Below, piece after piece: positions 11,615-23,000 of a stretch of DNA of 64,000 nt. The first letter of the stretch is position 1. The number at the start of each line of letters is the position of its first letter. A program made the translations under genes and the position numbers. This DNA is from Trichoderma breve (taxonomy: Eukaryota; Ascomycota; Sordariomycetes; Hypocreales; Hypocreaceae): positions 868,001 to 932,000 of the forward strand of contig NC_079234.1 of assembly GCF_028502605.1 (NCBI RefSeq), in the 5' to 3' direction. The notes beneath the pieces are model-generated. The model saw only the letters and a program-made list of their open reading frames with translations, was not told where the DNA came from and made no database searches.

Positions 11615-12880
11615 TTCAAGATGAGCCAAGAAATGCGAAAGGGGGGTCGAGATGGAGTGGTTTAGGGTTTTGAAGAGTTGTGGTCAGAAACGGGGTTGGC
11701 GATTCCATCGTACGGTTCGAGAACGTGGTGAGCAGAAAGATGCAGCGAAAATGGGATTTGAATGATCATGAGCGCACAGTCGCTCTGCAATACTAAGCAA
11801 ACTTAAAAGTGTATATATCGGACTAGGGATCGACAGCTGACACGTAGGATCAATAAGATGCCGCCAGATCCTTTAACGACCCTAGATCTCGATCAGCCAA
11901 AGGTGGCGACTACAAGTTTTTAGATTCACCCGAAGGTAATGACTAATCTTGGACAATGTTCGGATAGATTAACCAGATTTCAATGCTCAGATCGTCTGCT
12001 TTAAGTCAGCCCATCACACATCCGGATCTTGACGACTTTACGCACCGGATCTGTATGAAGATTCACCATGCCACAAGTAAGCCATCTACCAGCTAAAGGC
12101 TAAAAATACTAGACCTCCGTCTAAGGCGGCGGCTTCAGAAGTAGCCAATCGTGCTGGCCATGTTCTGACCCACAACTCGTGCCTGATGAAGAATTGTAAT
12201 GTTTAGCGTAAACACAGATAAATTCATGACTTTTGCACAGCCATAATCTTTTGAAGAATTGAACACGTCGAATGTCCATTGCAGCAGAGAAAATTTATAT
12301 CGAACAAAGGCGCTGTGACGAGGACACGGCGCCGGAGCAAAAGCGGACCGTAATTCGCAAGCCGTTGCTCCGGCTCCGTTCGGTGCGAATGAATCTCTCT
12401 TTTTGGCCACTTGTGGGTCACTTCATCCCGTGGCCCCAACTGTCGATGTGCCGAGGCTGGCGGGCTTTGGAATTGTTACTCAGTTCGTTTTTACTCTGGA
12501 AAGCGTTGTTTATTGTCCTATGACCAAACTCCGCCGCCTACTGACTCTTTTTTTGTTGTGGTAAGGCAAATTAGGAGACTTGGACGCGGCTATTGATAGA
12601 GTGGAAACCCACATACTAGAGTGGCAGAGGAGGAAGTTACCGAGACCTGGCCTAAGACCTGGTTGGAACAGATGGCGTGAATAAGACTGCGGCAGAGGGA
12701 GGTGCATGACATTGAAACGTAACAGAAGACCAACAATTGGAACAATTCACGGCTACAACTGTTGTCGGAATTACATATAGTTTCAGCAACCTAACAATTA
12801 AGTATATGCGTATCTAGTATACAAAAGGAAATTATCAACATAATCCCCTGAAACCGCGGGTATTGTGTAAAGTACAATAT

Positions 12881-14206
12881 TTACTCTTTAGTCACTTCAA
12901 TGACTGTCTTACCTAGACCACCTTTCCCATTATAAATTACTTGACACACCTCCCGTACTTGGTCAATGTCCATCATGTTAACTCTTGCGCCAACGACGGG
13001 CAATAGCTTCCCTTCCTCTACATAGCTCCTCAAAGTGTCAAGATCGTTTGCATTGGGAGCCAAGAACCAATATTTATACTCCACGCCGTAATAGTAGGCC
13101 CGAAGCTTGTTAATCGAATCCCCGAGATCAAGAAAGATTCGGCCGTAAAAAGGAATACGCGGATTGTCGGGCCGCTTCATAACACTCGATGCTTGAAGTG
13201 TTGCAGCTGAGGGCTTCGTTGATATGGATACAACCATTCCTGTTGACCGGACTAGAAGGGGCAGAAATTGCATGGCCTGACCGGTAGTGTCGAACAAAAA
13301 GTCGACAGAGCGCAAGGGGATCGCTGACAATGGGTCTGTCTTTGTGTAGTCGATAACTGATGGTTGAGTTAGCAATCTTGTGCAGCGAACCAATGCTATT
13401 GCATTGTAGCGAATGATTGACCGGGACATACTTTGATCAACAACTCCTTCGCCAAGCAACTCAGGTACCTGGGGAATCTTGGCTGTCGAAACCGTCGTGA
13501 TCACCTTGCCAGCGTGAAAGACATTCTTCGCCAATTGGCACGCATACGCTCCTGTGCCACTCACTTTTGACTGCGGTTAACTTCTCTATCTGATACTTCG
13601 ATCGGAAATTGGATCACTTACAGCCAGCCGGTATAAAGACAGTCTTGCCTTCTAGCGAACCCTTGTATTGCCGTAAAACCTGTATCGCCGTGACACCCGC
13701 CAACGGTAATGAAGCAGCCTCACCAAAGGTGATGTTTTTGGGCTTCAGAGCAACATATTCCTCCGAGCACTTGGCATACTCGCTCCAAGCTCCTGCATCG
13801 CAATGTTAGTTCTGCCGCAGTATCGCATTGGATGGAAGTCAATCATCACCTACCTCTACCAACTTCTGGCAATCGCGTATAGGCCTCGTCACCAACTTTC
13901 AAAGTCTTTACATCCTTCCCAACTTGGCTCACTACACCAGCTGCGTCATATCCGACCTTGTATGGAAAACTTTGAGATGTCAGCTTCAGACATTGCCCCT
14001 AGGAAAATTTGTACCTACGAGTCCTTGACGGCCACCTTGAAGACTCCTGCTGCCTTCTTCACATCCACTGGATTAATGCTTGCAGCATGAACCTTTATAA
14101 CTACATCTGTATCCTCTGTAATTGTCGGCTGAGGCACCTTGGAGAGTTCATAACGGGATGGATCAGTATAAGCAGGCGCTGTGACGGCAAACATTTCTTC
14201 CGCCAT
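12881..14206 (-). CDS. trans-enoyl reductase-like / ToxD-type zinc-less alcohol dehydrogenase
   Basis: Five exons: 14019-14206, 13854-13969, 13622-13792, 13432-13563 and 12881-13356; the sum closes in frame at 360 aa. MDR-superfamily NADPH oxidoreductase. The N-terminal GroES-like part has the VKVHAASINPVD motif, then VGYDAAGVV and LPLAGVTA. The nucleotide-binding motif LSGTGAYACQLAK starts near residue 159, followed by IIDYTK and DFLFDTTG. No catalytic or structural zinc cysteine cluster is present, matching stand-alone enoyl reductases such as LovC/ToxD or quinone reductases. The start ATG at 14206 reads MAEEMFAV. The intron at 13357-13431 is 75 nt and stop-free, so a naive translation would wrongly keep it. 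The intron at 13564-13621 uses the second of two AGs. There is no PKS beside it; the PKS at 42 kb has its own ER domain, so a partner role is not implied. Confidence 0.85.
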
Positions 14207-15656
14207 GATTGAGATCGTCAAACACCACAAGACAATAACTCAATCCAACATTCCAGCTTTAACTATTAGAATGACAAAGTCTTTATATCACAGGCCGTCT
14301 TAGCGTGTAATTAGAGCCTCCGTTCCTGAATCGCGATTAACAACGCCAAGCTTTGCCGCAGCGGAGATCTGCGGGACTAGAAGACTAGGGCTAAGGAAAA
14401 GTCCGCACCTTGGACTATTGCGAGCAAATCTTGCCGGGCTGTTGCATTGGTCCTTTACCGGCGGACAAGGCTACAAGCTGTGATGACAAACGGTTTTCGG
14501 ATATCCGAATTGCTGCTTTTGGCGACACCACACCACAGCAAGGCATTATATTCGTGCCTCGGTGGAAATGAAGGATCGCGGATTTCCCAACCAATGCCGA
14601 ATCCCTTGATATCCTCCTAATACGTGCCGAGGTAATTTGGCTCGGCGATTTATAATTTCAGCACGCTGTGACAGTTGAACGTATGTGAAACTGAGTAGTT
14701 TAAGTATAAGTCGGGCAAGAACAGTGAGGGTGGTATTGAATAGGTAGACAGATTTAATTCGGCCCAATTTATAAGTTATGCTTCCACCCAATAAAAACCC
14801 TCGACATTTTTTTCCTTGTCATCATAAGTTTCTCACAGATTCAGTTAATCATGTTCAATAGGACCCTAACCATTAGTTATACGCTACTTTTACGGATAAC
14901 GGACTCATATGGGGTGGCAATTGGAGAGGTCCAATTGGGCATCGTACAATGGCTCTACTGCAAACAGCTTGAATCTCAACGCGTCTGTCAGCGATTTATC
15001 AGATCTTGGACCTCTTGACTGAGTATTAACTAGCAAGCTAGGACTATGTCTTTCTAGTTCCAAGATTCTAGCGCGAGATTTGATGGTCATCAAACCAAGA
15101 CAGGCACAGGCCGCCTGTCAGAGGCCAGTCACAAAGGATATGCCTCCTTCTTCTTTAAACCCGGATAGGGGCGTTTGAGTTATCAACTAGTCAGCTAGGT
15201 GCCTAGAGAGATTGAACAAAGGATATAAGAAGGAGCCACCTACCCTTTGTTCCTAGGAAGGTCAGAGATAAATACAGTCCTTTGTGTAATCCTAGCTGCG
15301 TGGTCCGTGAGAATGACCGTGCCGCCTTCAACCCTGACTCTCTCACTCTTCCTTTGAGCCGCCGTTCCTGACACCGCCTTTCGGCATCATAGGTTTATCG
15401 TTTGAATACATAAGCCGATCAGTTAGCTATATTCACATACTACTCCACGGCCGATGAGTTTGAGATTGCTATGGAGTGATATCTCCAGGTTCACCGGAAC
15501 CCCGTTTGATTGAGATAGCTATCGATGTCTAGTACCGTCTCGTAGTAAGTGTTCGCCCATTATTGAGCCTATTGTCTAGCTAAAGTGAATACAACTTTGT
15601 CTCCAATCAAGTTTAGAAATAGAAGCCACGATATAATCGACAGCTTCTGATTTGAC
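14207..15656. other. intergenic, nothing recognised
   Basis: About 1.45 kb between two minus-strand genes. No open frame with protein-like composition, RNA gene or repeat was recognised. It should include the promoter of the enoyl-reductase-like gene (next to 14207) and the terminator of the HXXEE gene. Confidence 0.5.
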
Positions 15657-16377
15657 TTAGAACGCAATCAACAAAATGGTGTTCAACACTTGCACCCCAC
15701 AGAGAACCCACTCAGCGACCAACCCTTTTGCAGCAAGCTTCATTGAGCCCATCAATACGACGTGACATAGAACCCCAGCTGCAATCGCTCTTTTAGCACT
15801 ACCTAGGCACTGTAGGGCAAAGTATGCTCCAGGAAAGAACAATAGCCATGTAGTGACAAGGCCAGGATTATACGCTGGACCAACAACCAATGAAGGAATA
15901 ACGTGTGTCAAGCCGTTTATAAATGCAAACCCGTAGAAACTTCTCGCTATCCGGATGTTATTCCGAGCAGCAATCCCGGTCACCCATACGGTTGTACCGT
16001 TGACAAACAGAACGACAATCGGACTTAGTGGGCATGCTTCAACATTCTCAAATCCCTATTTCGGAAAAAAAGAATAGTGTGAGACTTGCGGTAGTGTTCC
16101 AAGTAAACATTGGAAATCTTACCAGATTTTTGCAGAAATACGGTTGGAACGCATATCGCCTACCCAAGAAATCATAGCCATGCTCTTCAAACTCATGCAA
16201 TAGATACATGGGTAATGCGGCCCGCATCCACCAAGTTCGATCCTTGAGCAATGAGCTCCATCGTGATTGACGTTTCGTATCGACACTCAGAGGATAGTTT
16301 GAAGGCTTGCAGAGCTCAATGAGCAAGGGAGTTGCCGCAAGCAAGGCGACAAAAGGCCAATCTTGAAGGAGAGACAT
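15657..16377 (-). CDS. HXXEE-domain integral membrane protein
   Basis: Two exons, 16123-16377 and 15657-16055, joined across a 67-bp intron (GTAAGA donor, TAG acceptor), 217 aa. The signature is H61-E-F-E64-E65 in MYLLHEFEEHGYDFLGRRYAF, which names the HXXEE family, a small group of membrane proteins of unknown biochemical function in bacteria and fungi. There are about five hydrophobic segments: the N-terminus (VALLAATPLLIEL), the helix carrying the motif, and further helices in exon 2 (PIVVLFVNGTTVWVTG, TTWLLFFPGAYFALQ, GVLCHVVLMGSM, VLCGVQVLNTILLIAF). The His/Glu set suggests metal binding, but this is inference. The ATG at 16377 is the only start giving the first helix. It lies 1.45 kb from the enoyl-reductase-like gene on the same strand. 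Confidence 0.8.
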
Positions 16378-17791
16378 GAGGTCTAGGGCGAAAAGAGAGC
16401 TAATGGTTTATGAGATGACTGTCAATTAACGATCATATAATGATGCAGCTATCTGGATATTTCTCCCAATAGTATTTGCTGATCGCGACCCAAGATGTTT
16501 ACTTATAGGCGCCATTTTGGGAGAATTGGAGTCTACTTTGTCTATAATTGGGGGGAAGATTCGAAGCAGCTACATGGTACTCAGCGCTAACATATTACAT
16601 GAATGTTATTGTGTTACTTTTTATTAGCTCGGGCGGCATCTATTGCAACTATTCGCGATTATTAATAAATAAGTCATAGAATCTTAAGATTGCATTGGTT
16701 GCGGCAAGCTTACGGCTTCGCTAATGCTCACTAGCTGTCACAAAGATTGAGTGAGAGAACTTGCATCTTATCCACTTTCGGCCGAGTTGGAACGAGAGTC
16801 TGAAGTCTATCTTCCCACGCTCTTTAAAGAGCCATAACAATGGCATCCGAGTTAATGCGAGAAGAATTCTCAAAAACAACTATCTTCATTTCATATATGC
16901 TCTGGAACTGCTTATGGTGCGAAACAAACTAGCTTCATCATGGGCGCTTCAAGTATAATTCCATCATTTTAACGCTGAGAATTTGACATTGCATCCTCAG
17001 GTCATTTGAATCACTATATAGTTTATTCCCCCCGAATCAACTCAACAGGATACTACAAATGCTTAGTCTCACATAAGCCGCGTATGGGCAAAGACGCGCA
17101 GCAATCAACTAAACACGAAATATAAACTTTTATGATACTGCCCTTGTTTTGTTTTTGTTATGTCATTCAATTGTTCAAAGAAGTTAACAATGGTAGACTG
17201 GTCCACGAAGATTAATCGAGAGTTTCTCTCAATTTATTCGACATAGAATTAGTAGAATGCTTGGCACGAGACGAATATCCTTTTACAGAACCGCAGATCA
17301 TCAGGTTCAGCTAGCCTAGAATCCAGAGATAAGGCTTAACATGACTATTGTTTTAGGTTAGCATAAAATCTAATTTCAACGTATTTGTCCGAGTGGAGTT
17401 ATGTTGTTTCCCTTCAGTATGGGTTAAATCGATGGTGAGTTGTTATTAACGGTCCCTTCTGTACTGCTACACTACATAATTGATCCCCCAGCAAGCTGAT
17501 TTGTCTTGGAAACATCTATAGAGATCCAAGGCCCAGCTTCTGGGCAAGCCAATGTCAACACAACTCAATTGATCAAAGGAATGGACTTCCTAGTTAGTCC
17601 TAGGCGGGTTCCATTCTTTGCAATGTCTCATTCGCGCTCTACGTCCCTTACTAATGTATCGTGAAATAAAATTAACTCTGTCGATTCATGTTACTATTGA
17701 TACTGGCCCAACATTCTTCCAAGCATGAGAGAATGGGTTGAGAGAAACTGTTTGCTGTCGGATTCTTGGCCAAGTTCCAGCTTGTTCTAGG

Positions 17792-17819
17792 GTATGGAGT
17801 AAAGTAGCATACTCCATAC
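17792..17819. repeat. short perfect inverted repeat
   Basis: Arms GTATGGAGTA (17792-17801) and TACTCCATAC (17810-17819) around an 8-nt loop. It is a one-base variant of the recurrent TACGGAGTA motif of this window. Confidence 0.8.
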
Positions 17820-20041
17820 ACCCTACCTCAGCCTCGTCCGAACACACCCAACTTGCAAGTGATATGATTCAAAACCTGCTTTGAGGATTTCCTGTCAGCT
17901 GTAAATAAGCGCTCAATTCAGCAAGCAATCTACTCGCTTAACAGAATTGATCGACAAGGCTGGAGCATCCCAAGTCATGCTTCTCTACGGAGTACGGCTG
18001 ATGGAAAATCCCTCTTGGCAGGGCTTACTTGCACAATTCCTGACACCCGCATACATATACGATATACGCGATGCAAAACGCAAAATACGATAAAAGATGC
18101 TCCGTAGCCGCATCCTGCCCGGCGCAACACGGGATTTGTATCAATACATGTACAATCGTCCGGCATTTCGGCGGGCTGTGTCCCTGTTCATGCATGGGAT
18201 TGACTCAGTTCCCCCCACGCCTCTGTACGAGTAAGCATCAAGACTCCACTGAGTAGCAGGATGCGCGAAATAAACCCACTACTGAACATACAAATATTTG
18301 TATAATATATTCCTAATCTCGCAATTCCGCCGGATCCCAAATGCTGATGACAAAAAGGGAGAATGTGTAAGTTCCCAAACAGGTTCGCCTCTTGAACCGG
18401 CCTATCAGTTTCAAATACACGGAGTAATCGGGATCGTTCTGAGACACAGCCACTGCTCCGTGCTGAGGATAACATCACTGCTAGTGTACTTAAATTCTCT
18501 CCATCTATCGGGCCTACTTGTAAAAGGTAGCATGTCAAAAGAGAAGTCCACCACGGGCCGCTCGCTAACTCAAAGTCGGAAAATTGAGCGGGATACTACT
18601 TGCAATAAGCTACTCATACTACGAATACATACTCGCCGTAGCGATATTACATACACGGCTGCCAAAAGGAGCGTGGAGACGCAGCATTGCATAGGGCTGA
18701 TCGAGACGCCCGTCCCATCCCTACATCATACATGGTCGCTTGGGAGAGCCGCAAAGAGTTGCTTCAATAGGAAAATATGTAGCATCACGGGACTCACGAT
18801 ACAACGTATAGCTGTGCATTGCGTGCTATATGCCAGAAAAAGTAAGGCAAACACACAAGCGGCCATCCCCGGCGTCGACTTGTATGCTTGGCGTCTCACG
18901 CTTTTCACGCGTGTGCAATATGGAGGAGTAAAACTAGGTGCATACTAAAGCGTCAGCCTGCATATTTGGAATGAAAGATTATGAAGAGTACTCGTATAAG
19001 TGCCAGGCTCGGAGCCTAGTTGGAGGAGCCGAGGCTGTAATATCGGCGACTATGACGACGCTGGCGGTCCCGTTTTTGCCTCCCTCAGGAAGGAAAAAAA
19101 AAATCCCACAGGGACCCGTACAGTCGCTTAGCAGAGAACTGGGTTTACATTCGAGAAGTTTTCAGATTCCCGTATAGGAAATTAAGTCATTACTATGAAA
19201 ACGAGGCAAAGCAATGTAAACAGAGAGCGGCGGAACTGGACACCGAGCAGGGGGATGCTCCATATAAGTAACAAGAATGTTGATCCGCCCACAAATAGCC
19301 GTTCCCGTCGGGAGCGTATTTCCCTCGTATCAGAAATAGTCCCAGAAAGCTCAGTAATAACTAATAAGTAAGCAGCTAAAAAGAGGCAATACTAGGTACA
19401 TTGGAGTAGACAGTGAAGCGCAACCATGGCCATCTACTTCACTTCATCCGCTGTGCTTGGTAAGCTACAATGACTACGCTAAATGTTTGTGTTTTTGGCT
19501 CGGTGCAATTGTTACCAATCATCTTCAGCTTCATACGTATAGGTGAGCTCATCAAATATCACCGAACGTGAAGATACATTCAATGTGCGACTTTTATTCC
19601 AGAGGTTCCAAAACTAGGTATCAGTCTGCACGTGCGGAGACAAAAGCCCAACACAGTTCGTGTCCTCCGAAGAGCCTCGGCATGCCTCTCGGAGACTAGG
19701 AAGGCATTCTACGTTCGTAGAGCCTGTATGCCGTCAGTCTCACTGCGATCATCGCAGATCCCTCTAATCAAGTGTCGTTCCGAAAGCAGGGATAGTCCCA
19801 GGAATGTCCCGCCGAGCACGTTGCCAGTCGTGCCGACTGCTCAGTGAAGATATCACCGGTAAGTATGCCTGGTAAATGGACCCCGGAAGGGCGTGGGTTG
19901 TCCAGCGACTGAGGCAGCCGCCGAAGATGACATTTCTAGGCTTCGACACTTGGATCAACTCACAACCATGCAGCAATTATACGCATACTCACACCCTCCC
20001 ACGATCAATTTGTGGGGGCGCTCCATTCAACGCCGAGCAAA

Positions 20042-20063
20042 GTACGGAGCATGCACTCCGTAC
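20042..20063. repeat. short perfect inverted repeat
   Basis: Arms GTACGGAG and CTCCGTAC (8 bp) around a 6-nt loop (CATGCA). It belongs to the recurrent ACGGAG/CTCCGT motif group. Confidence 0.8.
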
Positions 20064-23000
20064 CCCAGACTGGCCTAGTGTCTATCAAACCGCTGTAAAT
20101 GCTCATCATCACATGGCTTGGGGTCGGGGGATACCGAGAGCCGGTCATTCGCAGACCGAAATTGTGACCTGAAAAGTATTGTCCAAGTCCGTAACGACTC
20201 CATCGAGGATCCCTGGAGTACTCCCTTTGTGAAGCACCGTTGGGGGTGTAGATAAGGGGAAAGGGTGCTGCAAGGTAATACGTCGATATCTCACGGAGTA
20301 CTTCCGTCATGACTACGGATATGCCTACATCGGTAGGATGGCGTAGCGCCGATAACAGAAGAGAGAGGGCAAAAAGAGAAGGGGGGTGGACAAGGAAAGA
20401 TCGCCTTGTGGTCTTCTCGATGCTTGGCTGCTGGGGTTGGCTTGGAATACTTTAAACTATGACGGTGGCATTGGTCTCTTTGTGCGTATGAGAGTGAGCA
20501 CCAGTAAAACCTAGCAAAGAAAGACAACGTCCAGCTGTCGTGACGTATCAGCTATGAAGTGGCTTTTCATGAGCACATGGATTCCATGTCAAGCTGTAAA
20601 CCACCATGTTCATTTCAGCTAAGGTCGCGCTTCTGCCGGCCAGAATTGTCTATTATTAGGACCTAGTCTTGCTTTTGATCGACAATTAGCTGCGGGGTCT
20701 GCAGCACAACGAGCAATGTTGCGGAGAAGGGCGGCTGTTGGTATTTGTCAATGAGGATGAGAGAAACTCAAAAGCGCAGTCCGGGGCTATTCGCAAATGG
20801 CCAGGACGTCTGCATGCAGCAGCAGTGCATCCATTATTCCCGTAGGGCATGTCAAGCTATTGGAAAATCCTGGCGCTTTTCTCCGCACCCCATGGCTTGT
20901 TCCAATAGATTGACTGACAAGCTTCATCACCTCGGCTGCCACAGAGCCTTGTGGGTGTTTTTTCTTATTAGCACACGGAGGCGCCTCCGACAGCGATCAG
21001 TGGTCCGAATCTGTCTGTGCGGTACTGGAGCGGGAAAGTAGCTCAGGTAATCTATAGCTGACTCTCTACTAGGTGTCTTATTATGAAACGACGGAAATGC
21101 CATCTTGTGACAGAGAGCCCTGATACGTTAGACCAAGGGGAGATAGAGTTAACCACCATGCTTCCCGCAATGTATGTTATCCCACATGGCGGCATCTTTG
21201 TTATCGCTAACTTGGCCCTACAGCGTGTGACAGAGGTGAAAAAAGCTATTGGATGCACAGTTGTCGGAGATCCTAAGCGAGGCGCAGCGGCAAACCCTCA
21301 AATGTTATGAGGTAGCGCTTACAGAGTATTGTCTCATCGTATCGGCAACCCACCGCCTAGTAACTTTGGCGTTTTAGTCAATGCACGCGAGATACACGCC
21401 CTTTAAGCAGGTATTAACGGAATCAACGCTTCAGTGCTACATGGAATGCTCAGACAAAGGGTTTTCATGCATGAGGCGCAGGTGCTGTGAGAGAACAAGG
21501 GAATAGAAACCGGTGCCGAACAGCCAGAGTATCGTCAGCGGTATCGCCGGCACCTCGAATATATCATCAGCAAATCACCGAAACTTCTCCGGTCGTCAAC
21601 AATTGTATGATGCGCAATGCATATAAATTGCTGGGTTTTGATATCGTCAGCTGTTCTCGGTTCGGGACCACGGCCGGCATGCCCAACTCAAGCACGCGTG
21701 CTGTCGAGAGCGCTTACATGTTTGGCAAGGTCAAGGGCCATTGCCCTTTCTTTGTTTTACCTTTGCCACTTCAACTGCCAGACGTCTGAGTGGATGGAAA
21801 TACTGCAAGTGCCAGGCTATTAATGCAAATGCGCTGTTCGTGCAGGGCAAGCAAGCCTAGTCCTTGGCCATGCTTCGACCTTGCCTAGTAAGACAAGGAT
21901 GATGGAATCTTCGGGTAGCGCCTTCAACGCCATCATCATGCTCCTCGACCGTTCTAGACTTGAGAGTTCTTGAGAGGCAAAAGCCTCCGCGGTTCCGAAC
22001 AAGATCCGGAAGCAAGCGCACACATCAACACAAGGATAGACGGAGTACACGTACTCACTAACCAACCAAGGCTGCAGTAGACACTGCGAGTTAGGATATT
22101 ACCCTATTTGTTAATCAACTTTATCCATACTTTCGCACCAATATTCCTCCGGTGTGGTATCCCCTGTGACTTTCGGAATATCAGTGGGCTGTTATAAATG
22201 AGGAGAGGTGTTTTGCATTCAATGATATGCAGCTAAGTCTCCCTTCAGATTTGGGAGGATGCGGCTGTTCTATTAACCTGTTGGCCATATCAACGAACTT
22301 TGCCTTTGTCCTTGCATTCCTCGCGTCTAGTTTGCCCCAACAATGCACCGTGGTCCTTGGCGAATCCTAGGATTTCTTGAGGGGTAATCACGGCGATATG
22401 AAAACACCATCGGAGTTACGCGCAATAACTCATCACGGTCAGAGAAGAGGTATCGCCACTTTTCAGCTGATGATAGGAAGTAAATGTTGGATCCTTGCTC
22501 AGTGCTTGCTCCCGCGCGGGTAGGACTCCAGGATCTTTCACCGCTGGTTGCGCACGGCCACATGCAGTGAATTGCTGGATTCCCTTGCATATAATGTGTA
22601 TAGCAGCGTTGCCGTAATTTACCATCATGCGATTTGAAGGCATCCAGGACAATCAGGCCGGGGCAACAAACGGACGATGGTTGAGTGGAAGTAGATACAT
22701 CCCTAGTTGAGCAATATAAGACTCTCATCACTCTATGGTGGCCGACTTGAAGTGAAATGCAATAAGAACTTGTGTAAAAGACAAGCATAAGATAGGTACC
22801 GGGGATGTTACGTTCAACTATAAGGTCTTAGCCAAAAGTAATTCTTGTAATGGTGTGCGTAAACAACTTCGTTTCATAAGTTATGAAGCCAACCAAGATA
22901 GAAACAAAGAAATTAGCATGGAAACTTTACAGTGAGCTGTGATGCCAGTTGCTCGAGTCCCCATGGCTCCCTCTGCACTCCTCTCACTCTCGTCTTCTAC

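Larger units (their letters stand above)
9382..12880. other. non-coding stretch with homopolymer tracts
   Basis: About 3.5 kb with no supportable gene. Open frames here are short, begin at non-ATG codons or run through homopolymers. The notable contents are the T28 and G26 runs listed separately. The minus strand at about 11395-11560 has a Ser-rich, protein-like open stretch ending in TAG, but it starts next to the C26 side of the homopolymer and has no start codon in a sensible context. Confidence 0.5.

Noticed and set aside
11443..11673. Plus-strand frame with a polyglycine run
   Set aside because: The glycines come from the G26 homopolymer; a frame through such a run is unreliable and nothing around it resembles a domain.
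18298..18948. 216-codon plus-strand frame in the gene desert
   Set aside because: Rich in rare-type residues and basic low-order sequence, no domain, no neighbouring splice signals that extend it; most likely chance.
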